Assembly: GCF_007991175.1 (NCBI RefSeq)
Contig: NZ_BJXV01000004.1
Location: forward strand, 124,001-188,000
Origin: Halovibrio variabilis
GTDB taxonomy: Bacteria; Pseudomonadota; Gammaproteobacteria; Pseudomonadales; Halomonadaceae
Direction: 5' to 3'
Length of the DNA: 64,000 nt
Below the pieces are notes generated by a model. It made no database searches. It saw nothing but the letters and a program-made list of their open reading frames with translations, and had not been told where the DNA came from. A program made the translations under genes and the position numbers. Positions 53,892-62,240 of the stretch are shown here, piece by piece (position 1 is the stretch's first letter; each line of letters begins with the position of its first letter).

Positions 53892-54421
53892 TCCGCCGGT
53901 TGGCAGAAACCGGCTTCTTCCGGGATCGATACGCAGTCGCCCACTTGGATGCCGCGCTCTTCAAAGTAGCCGCCGTTGACCTCCAGCGCTGCATGGTAAG
54001 CCGCGCCAGCCTTGTAGGAAGGGCAGTCACTCGGAGAAGAGGATTCGCAGGGTGGCATGGTATTAATCGCCACGATCCGACCCTCACCATTGATAAAGGC
54101 AACATCAAGAGGGATCAGCGTACGATACATCCAAAAGGCATTGCTGGCCGGCTGCTCGCTTTCAAAGCGAAACAGCATACCGCGCTTTTCTGGCAAGTTT
54201 TCGCGCTCCATCAAGCCGCGCCGACGCTGCGAAAACGTTTCGGCTACTTCGACTTCTAAGCGGTGAGGGCCGCTATCACTGTGAATAGTCAGCGACAGTG
54301 TCTGCATCTCGTTCGCCGCTGCCTGCCCCCAGGCAAATGAGCTGGGTAACGACATCGGCAGCAGCGCCGCCAGCGGTAACAGTAACGACGCCTTAAGCAG
54401 CGTGCGACGCGTGGGATCCAT
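53888..54421 (-). CDS. Tat-exported DUF192 protein
   Basis: A 177-residue protein. MDPTRRTLLKASLLLPLAAL is a twin-arginine signal with AAGGAAG before the ATG. The mature DUF192 domain shows VEVAETFSQRRRGLMERENLP, GMLFRFESEQPASNAFWMYRTLIPLDVAFIN and YHAALEVNGGYFEERGIQVGD. DUF192 (COG1430) proteins are small beta-rich secreted proteins without known function. It lies two bases after modC on the same strand, so it may be transcribed with the molybdate genes. Confidence 0.87.
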   Translation of the reverse strand: MDPTRRTLLKASLLLPLAALLPMSLPSSFAWGQAAANEMQTLSLTIHSDSGPHRLEVEVAETFSQRRRGLMERENLPEKRGMLFRFESEQPASNAFWMYRTLIPLDVAFINGEGRIVAINTMPPCESSSPSDCPSYKAGAAYHAALEVNGGYFEERGIQVGDCVSIPEEAGFCQPAD

Positions 54422-54423
54422 GC

Positions 54424-55542
54424 TTACTTCCTTTTATCATGCGCATCTGCGCGAACTCGGTGGCCTGGCAACAGGTAAATGCCGGCTGCCAGCAGCGAAA
54501 CCTTCACCACGGCGCCGCTGGTTAACTGATTACGCCGTGCGGCATGGGTGGCGATATCGAAACGTAACATATCGCCGTGATTGACGCTTAGCGAAACTGA
54601 CGTGATGCCGCCCAGCACGACGAGTTCGCTGACGGTAGCAACGATTGGGTTCTCCCGCTCGCCATGTGAAGGACGGCCGCGGCGGTGAAGCACAATATCG
54701 GAGGGCGGCAAGTACCAGGTGACTTTTTCGCCCAGCGGCAGATTATCTAGCCCATCGGCTACCTCTAAATAATGCTCGCCCCACTGTAGCCGACGCTTGC
54801 CGTCCGCATCCACTACTACCCCTTCAAACAGATTATGGCGGTCTAACAAGCGCGCTACCAGCGGCGATGCAGGGCGTTTAAACAGCGACTCGGGGGCATC
54901 TTGCTGCAAGCTTGCGCCGTTATGTAGTACGCAGATTTGGTCGGCCAGCGCGGCGGCTTCTTCCAGGTCGTGGGTCACCAGCACAATGGGAATATCGATC
55001 TGCTGGCGTAGTAGCGCTAACTCGCGCTGCAAGCGTCGCCGGGTGACTTGATCCACCGCCGAAAACGGTTCATCAAGTAACAGTACTTTGGGGTCGCGAG
55101 CCAAGGCGCGCGCCAGTGCCACTCGCTGGCGTTGGCCACCGGAAAGCGCATTCGGATAGCGCTCACCCAGCCCCTCTAACCGCACCTTGGCTAGCCACTG
55201 CTCGGCCTGTTCACTGCGCTGCGGTTGCGGCAAATGGCGCAGAGGAAGTTGAATATTTTGCGCGGCGGTTAGATGAGGAAATAGCGCGTAATCTTGAAAC
55301 ACCATGCCGACCTGCCTGCGCTGGGGCGGGAGTGAATGCTTACGCTCGGCATCAAACCAAACCTCGCCTGCGCACTCCACTCGACCGCCCTGGGGGCGAT
55401 AAAGCCCGGCAATGGTGCGCAGCAGCGTGGTTTTCCCGCTACCGGACGGCCCGACCAGCGCCAGCAGCTCGCCGGGCTGGCACACAAACTCGGCGGCCAG
55501 TGGAATCGGCCCCGTTTGATCGACCGCCACGCGAAGCCCCAT
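54424..55542 (-). CDS. modC: Molybdate ABC transporter ATP-binding protein ModC
   Basis: About 372 residues from ATG 55542; GTG 55572, which overlaps modB, is an alternative start. Walker A VGPSGSGKTTLLRTIAG, Q-loop MVFQDYALFPHL, signature LSGGQRQRVALARAL, Walker B VLLLDEPFSAVD and H-loop VTHDLEEA are intact. The C-terminal ~130 residues form a TOBE/Mop-like domain (IVATVSELVVLGGITSVSLSV). It drives ATP-dependent uptake of molybdate (or tungstate) through ModB. The molybdopterin-fold protein at 35360 aside, no molybdoenzyme is in the window. Confidence 0.88.
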   Translation of the reverse strand: MGLRVAVDQTGPIPLAAEFVCQPGELLALVGPSGSGKTTLLRTIAGLYRPQGGRVECAGEVWFDAERKHSLPPQRRQVGMVFQDYALFPHLTAAQNIQLPLRHLPQPQRSEQAEQWLAKVRLEGLGERYPNALSGGQRQRVALARALARDPKVLLLDEPFSAVDQVTRRRLQRELALLRQQIDIPIVLVTHDLEEAAALADQICVLHNGASLQQDAPESLFKRPASPLVARLLDRHNLFEGVVVDADGKRRLQWGEHYLEVADGLDNLPLGEKVTWYLPPSDIVLHRRGRPSHGERENPIVATVSELVVLGGITSVSLSVNHGDMLRFDIATHAARRNQLTSGAVVKVSLLAAGIYLLPGHRVRADAHDKRK

Positions 55543-55564
55543 GACTCGCCCTGCGACACACGAA

Positions 55565-56233
55565 TCAGCCACGTACCCACCGCCTGCGCCCGGCCAGCCC
55601 ATAGACTAACCCCAAGGTAATAAACGATACCAACAGCAGCAGCGCCGACATCTGCGCGGCGCCCTGTTCATCAAACGCTTGAACGCGATCATAGATCGCA
55701 ATGGCGAGGGTGCGGGTTTCGCCATCGATGGCGCCGCCCACCATTAAGATCACGCCAAATTCCCCCAGCGTATGGGCAAAGGTGAGTGCCGCCGCAGACA
55801 TAATCCCTGGCCATACCAGCGGCAGCTCAATACGCAGCAGCGTTTGCCAGGGGCTCAAGCCACTGCACCAGGCCGCTTCCCGCAGGTTGTGGGGCACGTG
55901 CTCAAAGGCGCGCTGAATAGGTTGAATGGCAAACGGCAGATTGGCGATAAGGGAGGCCAGCAAGATGCCAGTAAAAGTGAAGTTCAGCCCGCGACCGGTC
56001 AGCTCCGCCCAAAAAGAGCCCACCGGTGCGTCGCGACCAAAACTCATCAGCAGATAAAAACCCAGTACGGTAGGCGGCAGCACCAGCGGTAACGCGACAA
56101 GCGCTTCGCACAAGCCTTTGCCGCGAAAGCGCGCGTAGGCAAGGGCGCGGCCTAGCCAAAGACTCAAGGGGATGAGAATCAGGCAGGTAAAACCCGCAAG
56201 GCGTAGCGAGACCGAGAGCGCCGACCAGTCCAT
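55565..56233 (-). CDS. modB: Molybdate ABC transporter permease ModB
   Basis: A 222-residue inner-membrane permease of usual ModB length with five to six membrane segments (VSLRLAGFTCLILIPLSLWLG; VALPLVLPPTVLGFYLLM). The cytoplasmic EAA loop reads EAAWCSGLSPWQTLLRIELPLVWPGI. FAHTLGEFGVILMVGG is a strong ModB signature. Its end overlaps the alternative GTG start of modC, and a 14-bp tandem repeat fills the gap from modA. Confidence 0.92.
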   Translation of the reverse strand: MDWSALSVSLRLAGFTCLILIPLSLWLGRALAYARFRGKGLCEALVALPLVLPPTVLGFYLLMSFGRDAPVGSFWAELTGRGLNFTFTGILLASLIANLPFAIQPIQRAFEHVPHNLREAAWCSGLSPWQTLLRIELPLVWPGIMSAAALTFAHTLGEFGVILMVGGAIDGETRTLAIAIYDRVQAFDEQGAAQMSALLLLVSFITLGLVYGLAGRRRWVRG

Positions 56234-56237
56234 TACG

Positions 56238-56279
56238 AACCATCCATTAAAAACCAGCCATTAAAAACCAGCCATTATT
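56238..56279. repeat. 14-bp tandem repeat, three copies, at the modA-modB junction
   Basis: AACCATCCATTAAA, AACCAGCCATTAAA and AACCAGCCATTATT follow each other without gap. On the minus strand each unit reads TAATGGCTGG, like the true modB start TAATGGACTGG, so the start region seems to have been duplicated by slippage. The last unit overlaps the modA stop codon. Confidence 0.85.
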
Positions 56280-57069
56280 CGACGCTAAAGCCGTAGGTGC
56301 GCAAAATGGCTTGCCTTTCGTCTTCTTGCAGCCACTGATAGAAGGCGCTGGCGACCTCTCCCGCTTGGTTGGTCAGCACCATGCGCTGGCGTAGTGGGCT
56401 ATGCCAAGCCTCAGGGATGAGTACGTACTCACTTCGCGCATTCAAAGCCGGTGCAAGCGCCAAAGAATAAGCCACTAAACCGCCCCGCGCATCGTCGGAA
56501 AGCGCAAACTGCGCCGCTTGTGAAACGTTTTCGCCAAATACCCGCAGCGGCTCGGTCTGCTCCCAAAGCCCAGCGTGTTCAAGCACCTGCTGCGCCGCGA
56601 CCCCGTAAGGTGCATGTTCGGGATTAGCCAGGGCGATACGTTCACTGGCGCCACTTGCGTGAGCTTCCAGCGCGCTTTGCACTGCTGCCAGCGGCACATC
56701 CTCACCGGGCAGATCATCCCGCCCTGCCCGCTGCAGCCACACTAAACGCCCAATGGCATAGATCACGCCCTTGTCTTTGGTGTAGCCCTGTTCATAAAGC
56801 GCCTGGACGTAGCGTTCGTCAGCAGAGAGATAGAGCTCAAAAGGCGCGCCCTGGGCGATTTGGCGGCGAAAGTTGCCGGAAGAGCCAAAATTGAGCCGCA
56901 GGGCGTGGCCGGTTTCTTGCTCAAACCGCTCGGCGGCCTCAGGCAACGCAAACTGCAAATCAGAGGCCGCCGCCACAATAGGCGCCCCCGCCTGGGCAGG
57001 GGCGCCTATCAATAGCAGCCATGACACCAGCAGCCCGCCGGCTAGTTTAGCCTTGGCTAGGCTCAGCAT
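56275..57069 (-). CDS. modA: Molybdate-binding periplasmic protein ModA
   Basis: A 264-residue exported protein with signal peptide ([17 protein letters not shown]). [66 protein letters not shown] and [14 protein letters not shown] are ModA-type stretches; the Ser residues in AAASDL and SSGNF would bind the oxyanion. Its start lies 23 bases inside the end of the pyruvate kinase gene, without a clear ribosome binding site, so translation may depend on ribosomes finishing pyk. Confidence 0.9.
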   Translation of the reverse strand: MLSLAKAKLAGGLLVSWLLLIGAPAQAGAPIVAAASDLQFALPEAAERFEQETGHALRLNFGSSGNFRRQIAQGAPFELYLSADERYVQALYEQGYTKDKGVIYAIGRLVWLQRAGRDDLPGEDVPLAAVQSALEAHASGASERIALANPEHAPYGVAAQQVLEHAGLWEQTEPLRVFGENVSQAAQFALSDDARGGLVAYSLALAPALNARSEYVLIPEAWHSPLRQRMVLTNQAGEVASAFYQWLQEDERQAILRTYGFSVE

Positions 57070-58531
57070 ATTGATCGGTAATCTCCATCACTTTCATGGT
57101 GTTGGTGCCGCCATGGGCATTCATGTGGTCACCGCGGGTAAGAATCACGTGATCGCCTGCTTTGGAGATACCGGTCTTCACTAACATCTCAAGCGCACGA
57201 CCGTTAAGCTCGCTGGCCGTCATTTCAGAGGTATCGAACGGCAGCGAAACGACCCCACGGTAGAGCGCCATGCGGCGCTGGGCGATGGGATTGTGCGCCA
57301 AGCCCACGATCGGCAGGCCAGAACTAATGCGCGAGGCAATCAGCGGCGTGTAACCCGAAGAGGTCATGCAGGCAATCGCCGTGACGCCAGTCATGTGATT
57401 AGCAGCATACATGGCCGAAAGCGCAATGGTTTCGTCCGGGCGGGTAAAGCCTTCATGAATGCGGTGGCCGGATTCCTGGGCGGATTTTTCCCGCTCAGCG
57501 CCTAAACAAACCCGTGACATGGCTTCCACGGTTTCCAGCGGATAGTCGCCCGCGGCGGTTTCCGCTGAGAGCATGACCGCATCGCTGCCATCCAGCACCG
57601 CGTTGGCCACGTCAAACACTTCTGCCCGGGTAGGCAGCGGCGCCGAAATCATGCTTTCCATCATTTGCGTGGCGGTGATGACCGCGCGGTTAAGCGAGCG
57701 CGCCCGCTTAATCATGCGCTTTTGCACGCCGACCAGCTTGGCATCGCCAATTTCAACGCCTAGATCGCCCCGCGCCACCATAACCGCTTCGGAGGCTTCG
57801 ATAATGCCGTCCAGGGTGGCGTCATCCGCCACGGCTTCGGCGCGCTCTACTTTAGCGACCAGGCCAATCTCTTTGCCTTCCTCGCCTAATAGCCGACGCG
57901 CTTCAAGCATATCGTCGGCGTGGCGCGGAAATGAAATGGCCAGATAGTCGACGCCGATTTCAACGGCGGTTTTGAGGTCAACTTTGTCTTTTTCAGTCAG
58001 CGCGGGCGCTGAGAGCCCACCGCCCTGCTTGTTGATGCCTTTGTGATTAGAGAGCTTGCCGCCCACGACCACGATGGTATGCACCTGCTGGCCTTCGACA
58101 CGGGCCACGTCTAGCACTAGCCGGCCGTCGTCTAACAGAAGACGGTCACCGGCGGTGACGTCTTGCGACAAGGTTTTGTAGTCGCAGCCCACGTGGTGCA
58201 CATCGCCCGCGTCACCATCGAGTTCCATATCCAGGATAAACGGCTGGCCCTCTTTGAGCACCACGGCGCCATCTCTAAACCGGGCAATACGAATCTTGGG
58301 GCCTTGCAGGTCGCCCAGAACGGCCACGCTGCGGCCTAGATTGGCGGCGATTTCACGCACCTCGGTTAACCGGCGGCGATGATCATCGGCGGTGCCGTGG
58401 GAGAAGTTCAGACGCACCACATCCACGCCCGCCTTGAGCATGGCTTCCAATACGCCTTCGCGGTCGCTGGCGGGCCCAAGGGTGGCGACAATTTTAGTAC
58501 GACGGATTGAGGAGAAGTGCAGTGCGTTCAT
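57047..58531 (-). CDS. pyk: Pyruvate kinase
   Basis: A 494-residue glycolytic enzyme making pyruvate and ATP from phosphoenolpyruvate. ATG 58531 is preferred; an in-frame ATG at 58549 adds six residues. [17 protein letters not shown] opens the barrel; [26 protein letters not shown], the catalytic region [19 protein letters not shown] and [11 protein letters not shown] follow; the B domain lies at ~75-165. The C-terminal part is of standard length ([34 protein letters not shown]). It heads a string of overlapping genes ending with modABC and the DUF192 gene. Confidence 0.94.
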   Translation of the reverse strand: MNALHFSSIRRTKIVATLGPASDREGVLEAMLKAGVDVVRLNFSHGTADDHRRRLTEVREIAANLGRSVAVLGDLQGPKIRIARFRDGAVVLKEGQPFILDMELDGDAGDVHHVGCDYKTLSQDVTAGDRLLLDDGRLVLDVARVEGQQVHTIVVVGGKLSNHKGINKQGGGLSAPALTEKDKVDLKTAVEIGVDYLAISFPRHADDMLEARRLLGEEGKEIGLVAKVERAEAVADDATLDGIIEASEAVMVARGDLGVEIGDAKLVGVQKRMIKRARSLNRAVITATQMMESMISAPLPTRAEVFDVANAVLDGSDAVMLSAETAAGDYPLETVEAMSRVCLGAEREKSAQESGHRIHEGFTRPDETIALSAMYAANHMTGVTAIACMTSSGYTPLIASRISSGLPIVGLAHNPIAQRRMALYRGVVSLPFDTSEMTASELNGRALEMLVKTGISKAGDHVILTRGDHMNAHGGTNTMKVMEITDQYAEPSQG

Positions 58532-58635
58532 AAATTTCCAACCATGCAATTAGCGTGTAGTGACTTTATTAGGTCACTCTAGCTTATCAGGTTAACCCGC
58601 TCTACATGACAGCGGTGCAACATGATATGTACGTA

Positions 58636-59124
58636 TTATTCCAACATCACGGTAATGGCTATTGGAAGCTCATCGCAGTTGTTACCGTCCCCGCCGCGAT
58701 CCACCACTAAAAACTCGCCTTCGCGCTCCAGCACTGACTGAATCGCGTGCCAGGTGCCCGCGTGGTAGTTCACCCCCTGGCGGCCATCGGTCACAAAGGC
58801 GCGCACTTCGTCAGGGTTGACAACCTCTCCCGGCGGGGCGACCACAACAATAAAACGCTCCTGATGCAGCGGCATAAACGCCTGACTGCCCAGCGGATGC
58901 CGCTCTAAAAAGGTAAGCGTAAGCGGCAGGTTAACCGGCTGGCTGACGAAGATATTAATCAGCGTGCGGGCATTTTCGCCCAGGGTTTCCACCTTGGCCA
59001 AATCATGGTGGCGCTGGGTGCGCCCGGCATTAATGGGAAACGACGCGGAGGTACGCGCATCAATCACATCGCCAAAAGGGGCAAAGGCCTCAGCCGTTAA
59101 CGGCTCGGCTTTTAGTTCTAGCAT
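58636..59124 (-). CDS. allA: Ureidoglycolate lyase AllA
   Basis: A 162-residue cupin-like enzyme that splits ureidoglycolate into glyoxylate and urea, the last step of allantoin breakdown. LELKAEPLTAEAFAPFGDVID, ISFERHPLGSQAFMPL-like (FLERHPLGSQAFMPLHQERF), VNYHAGTWHAIQSVLE and FLVVDRGGDGNNCDE are AllA hallmarks. AAGGA precedes the ATG. It is on the same strand as the aminohydrolase and puuE genes, separated by 134 bases. Confidence 0.92.
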   Translation of the reverse strand: MLELKAEPLTAEAFAPFGDVIDARTSASFPINAGRTQRHHDLAKVETLGENARTLINIFVSQPVNLPLTLTFLERHPLGSQAFMPLHQERFIVVVAPPGEVVNPDEVRAFVTDGRQGVNYHAGTWHAIQSVLEREGEFLVVDRGGDGNNCDELPIAITVMLE

Positions 59125-59258
59125 TATTGCGTCCTTCTAAAGTTCTTCATTACTCAGTGTGGCATGGCCCCTACCGGCCTGATAAATGCACCAGTGGGAG
59201 GCAGCTTTAGCTCGCGACCCTTTAAAACTGCCCGCCTGAAAAGCCGACATAGCCAATG

Positions 59259-60092
59259 TTAACGAGCACTAAGTCGAAGAGCAGCATGACGATTAACATC
59301 TTTATACAATAAATACCGGAACGGCCCTGGGCCAGCGGCGTAGCAGGCCTGGGGGCAGAAGGCGCGTAGCCACATAAAATCCCCTGCCTCTACTTCCACC
59401 CAGTTTTGATTCAAGTGGTAAACGGCTTTGCCCTCAAGCACGTAAAGGCCGTGCTCCATGACATGGGTCTCGTCAAAGGGGATTACGCCGCCGGGCTGAA
59501 AGGTCACGATATTAACGTGCATATCGTGGCGTACATCAGCCGGCTCAACAAAGCGCGTGGTGGCCCAGCGCCCTTCGGTGCCGGGCATTTCGATAGGCGC
59601 AATGTCCTGCTCGTTGGTGACGAACGCTTTGGGCACTTCAAGGCCTTCGACAAACTCATAGGCCTTGCGCACCCAATGGAAACTCACCAGCGCGGTGGAT
59701 TCGTTGCGCACCTGCCAGTGGCTGCCGGGAGGAATAAACGCATAGCCGCCGGGCCGCACGGTGTGGCGCTCGCCAGCCAGGGTAAGCGTTAACTCACCCT
59801 CGACAATAAACAGCACGCCTTCTGCCTGGGGATCTGGCTCGGGCTTATCGCTACCGCCCTGGGGCTGAACTTCCATAATGTACTGGGAGAAGGTCTCGGC
59901 AAACCCCGACAGCGGCCGCGCCAGCACCCATAGCCGAGTGCCTTCCCAAAACGGCAGATTGCTGGTGACGATATCGCGCATCACACCTTTGGGAATCAGC
60001 GCGTACGCTTCGGTAAATACGGCACGATCAGCGGTAATTTGTGTTTGCGGCGGGTGCCCGCCGGTGGGGGCGTAGTAGCTAGGAGTGGTCAT
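59259..60092 (-). CDS. allE: (S)-ureidoglycine aminohydrolase
   Basis: A 277-residue bicupin that turns ureidoglycine into ureidoglycolate and ammonia. ATG 60092 with AAAGG before it is the start; the longer frame runs into puuE. Two cupin halves are seen: EGVLFIVEGELTLTLAGERHTVRPGGYAFIPPGSHW (~90-125) and HVNIVTFQPGGVIPFDETHVMEHGLYVLEGKAVY (~190-225), the latter with the His/Glu metal ligands. It starts 11 bases after puuE and so belongs to its operon. The name allantoicase is sometimes attached to this family, but sequence favours the aminohydrolase. Confidence 0.9.
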   Translation of the reverse strand: MTTPSYYAPTGGHPPQTQITADRAVFTEAYALIPKGVMRDIVTSNLPFWEGTRLWVLARPLSGFAETFSQYIMEVQPQGGSDKPEPDPQAEGVLFIVEGELTLTLAGERHTVRPGGYAFIPPGSHWQVRNESTALVSFHWVRKAYEFVEGLEVPKAFVTNEQDIAPIEMPGTEGRWATTRFVEPADVRHDMHVNIVTFQPGGVIPFDETHVMEHGLYVLEGKAVYHLNQNWVEVEAGDFMWLRAFCPQACYAAGPGPFRYLLYKDVNRHAALRLSAR

Positions 60093-60103
60093 TGTTTTGC
60101 CTT

Positions 60104-61039
60104 TCATCGCGTGGGTGCCGGGTGGTGCTCCGCCCAATGGCGGGCGATATCCACTCGTCGGGCGACCCAAACGCGGTCATGGGTTTCGATGTAATCCAGG
60201 AAACGCTGCAGGGCGCGAAAACGCCCGGGGCGCCCCAATAAGCGGCAGTGCATACCGATGGAGAGCATTTTCGGCGCCTCCTCCCCTTCCTCGTAAAGCA
60301 CATCAAAGGCGTCGCGCAGGTAGGTAAAGAAGTGATCCGCGGTGTTAAAACCTTGCGGGGCGGCAAAGCGCATATCGTTGCTATCCAAGGTATAAGGCAC
60401 GATCAGATGGTTGTGGTCACTGCCCTGACTATCGGTCACCTGGGTCCAGAAAGGCAAGTCGTCACCGTAGTAATCGCTATCGTAAAGAAAACCGCCTTCA
60501 TCCAGCACCAAGCGCCGGGTATTGGGGCTATCGCGGCCGGTGTACCAACCCTGAGGTTTTTCGCCGTAGAGGCGCTGAAAAATTTCCATGGCCTGCTGAA
60601 GATGTTTACGCTCCACGTGCTCGGGCACCTCCTGGTAGTGAATCCAGCGGTAGCCGTGGCAGGCAATCTCATGGCCTAACGCTTTAAATGCCTGGGCGAC
60701 ATCCGGGTTGCGCTCCAGCGCCATGGCCACGCCAAACACGGTTAACGGCAGGTCGCGCTTCTCAAACTCGCGCAGAATGCGCCATACCCCGGCGCGGGAG
60801 CCGTATTCATAGATCGACTCCATGCTCAAATGGCGATCAGGATAAGCCGGCGCGCCGATGATTTCCGATAGAAACTGCTCGGAGCCTGAGTCGCCATGCA
60901 GCACGCAGTTCTCGCCGCCCTCTTCGTAGTTGAGCACGAACTGGACCGCTATTTTGGCGTTGCCGGGCCAGTTGGCGTGGGGCGGGTTGCGCCCGTAACC
61001 GATTAAATCACGGGGATAGTGGCCCTTTGATGACGACAT
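60104..61039 (-). CDS. puuE: Allantoinase PuuE (polysaccharide-deacetylase fold)
   Basis: A 311-residue metal-independent allantoinase that opens allantoin to allantoate. Motifs: YPRDLIGYGRNPPHANWPGNAKIAVQFVLNYEEGGE at the N-terminus, ACHGYRWIHYQEVPEHVER, GWYTGRDSPNTRRLV, DSDYYGDDLPFW and MLSIGMHCRLLGRPGR. These match PuuE-type proteins rather than zinc allantoinases of the AllB type. AAAGGAG precedes the ATG. It is divergent from the racemase gene; two TTGTATACAA palindromes lie in the gap. Confidence 0.92.
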   Translation of the reverse strand: MSSSKGHYPRDLIGYGRNPPHANWPGNAKIAVQFVLNYEEGGENCVLHGDSGSEQFLSEIIGAPAYPDRHLSMESIYEYGSRAGVWRILREFEKRDLPLTVFGVAMALERNPDVAQAFKALGHEIACHGYRWIHYQEVPEHVERKHLQQAMEIFQRLYGEKPQGWYTGRDSPNTRRLVLDEGGFLYDSDYYGDDLPFWTQVTDSQGSDHNHLIVPYTLDSNDMRFAAPQGFNTADHFFTYLRDAFDVLYEEGEEAPKMLSIGMHCRLLGRPGRFRALQRFLDYIETHDRVWVARRVDIARHWAEHHPAPTR

Positions 61040-61095
61040 AGGTAGCTCCTTTATTCAGATCGCGGATAGCAAACAGACCAGCGATACAAAATTTA

Positions 61096-61107
61096 TTTGT
61101 ATACAAA
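61096..61107. promoter_or_regulatory. GntR-type palindrome before puuE
   Basis: TTTGTATACAAA is a perfect 12-bp palindrome 57 bases before the puuE start; an inverted partial copy (ATACAAA) precedes it at 61085. TTGTATACAA is the form of operator used by many FCD-type GntR regulators. No gntR gene lies in the window. Confidence 0.65.
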
Positions 61108-61289
61108 ATAGCGGCATTCGTGACCAGTCGCAACGCGGCTTATCGCTAATCCCCTGACACTCATGGCATTTCTCAGTTTAAATGGCGTTAAATCATTGAA
61201 TCCTGAACAAATGGTCAAGTTTTTCAGCCCCCCTTTTTGTCATTTATTGCGCATTAGCCCCTTGCGCCGCTTAAAAAATCGCCTTATTT

Positions 61290-61299
61290 TTGTATACAA
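61290..61299. promoter_or_regulatory. GntR-type palindrome before the racemase gene
   Basis: TTGTATACAA, a perfect palindrome identical to the core at 61096, lies 36 bases before the likely racemase start, so both divergent transcripts have their own site. Confidence 0.65.
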
Positions 61300-61334
61300 G
61301 AAAATTTATATTGTTTACATACGGATTTCTTATC

Positions 61335-62090
61335 GTGCATATACGCGTTATTAACCCTAATACCACGGCCTCCATGACCGCGGCTATGCGTCAAGCAGCG
61401 CAGCAACAGGCAGCCGAGGGCACCACGGTTAGCGCTTCGCAGCCCGACGCGGGTCCGGTGTCGATTGAAAGCCATTTTGATGAAGCCATCAGTGCAGTGG
61501 GGGTTGCCGAAGAGGTTCTGAAAGGTGAGCGCGAAGGCGGCATTGATGCTTATGTGGTGGCCTGCTTTGGCGACCCTGGTTTACTTGCTGCCCGGGAACT
61601 AACCCGTGCGCCGGTCATCGGCATTGCTGAAGCAGCCTTTCATCTGGCCACCTTAATCAGCACCCGCTTTTCCATCGTCACGTCTCTAGGCCGAACCGGC
61701 ATTATCGCCGAGCATTTGCTTCAGCAGTATGGCTTTAGCCACCACTGCCGCCGTATCCGCGCCGCTGAAATCCCGGTGCTGGATCTTGAGCACCACCCTG
61801 AAGCGGCGTTTACCCGCATCGTCGAAGAGTGCTGCCGAGCCCGGGATGAAGACGGTATCGGCGCCATCGTTTTAGGCTGCGGCGGCATGGCTAACTTAAC
61901 CCAGGAGATTAGCCACGAAGTGGGCCTGCCGGTAGTGGAAGGTGTCAGCGCCGCGCTGAAGCTGGCGGAATCCCTAGTCAGCCTGGGGCTGTATACCAGC
62001 AAGCACGGCGATCTCGCCTACCCCCTGCCGAAAGCGTTCACCGGTAAGTTTTCCGGGCTTTCTGATCTTGCGCTACCGCTTAAGTCATAA
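61335..62090 (+). CDS. Asp/Glu/hydantoin racemase-family protein, probable allantoin racemase
   Basis: A 251-residue cofactor-independent racemase from GTG 61335 (a longer frame opens at 61290 but reads through promoter sequence). HIRVINPNTTASMTAAMRQAA starts the fold; the two catalytic Cys are in VVACFGDPGLLAARE and IVLGCGGMANLTQEIS; SIESHFDEAISAVGV lies between. The family includes hydantoin racemase HyuE and allantoin racemase HpxA. Its position between puuE and NCS1 permeases favours allantoin. Confidence 0.88.
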   Translation: MHIRVINPNTTASMTAAMRQAAQQQAAEGTTVSASQPDAGPVSIESHFDEAISAVGVAEEVLKGEREGGIDAYVVACFGDPGLLAARELTRAPVIGIAEAAFHLATLISTRFSIVTSLGRTGIIAEHLLQQYGFSHHCRRIRAAEIPVLDLEHHPEAAFTRIVEECCRARDEDGIGAIVLGCGGMANLTQEISHEVGLPVVEGVSAALKLAESLVSLGLYTSKHGDLAYPLPKAFTGKFSGLSDLALPLKS

Positions 62091-62182
62091 CCGCTATAAA
62101 AAACAGTAACGACTCAAAGTACTTAATAATAAAAGATCAGCAACACGAACGTCCATTAGCACGCCAAGCCGCAAGCGTTGCC

Positions 62183-62201
62183 TGGGTATACAAAATACCC
62201 A
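62183..62201. promoter_or_regulatory. Inverted repeat with GTATACAA half-site before the NCS1 gene
   Basis: TGGGTAT-ACAAA-ATACCCA forms a seven-bp stem, and its left part contains GTATACAA, most of the palindrome seen at 61096 and 61290. It lies 39 bases before the NCS1 start. It may be a third, weaker operator or an mRNA hairpin. Confidence 0.45.
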
Positions 62202-62240
62202 AGCTGCCAATAAAACCGATAATCTTGCGAGGACGACATC

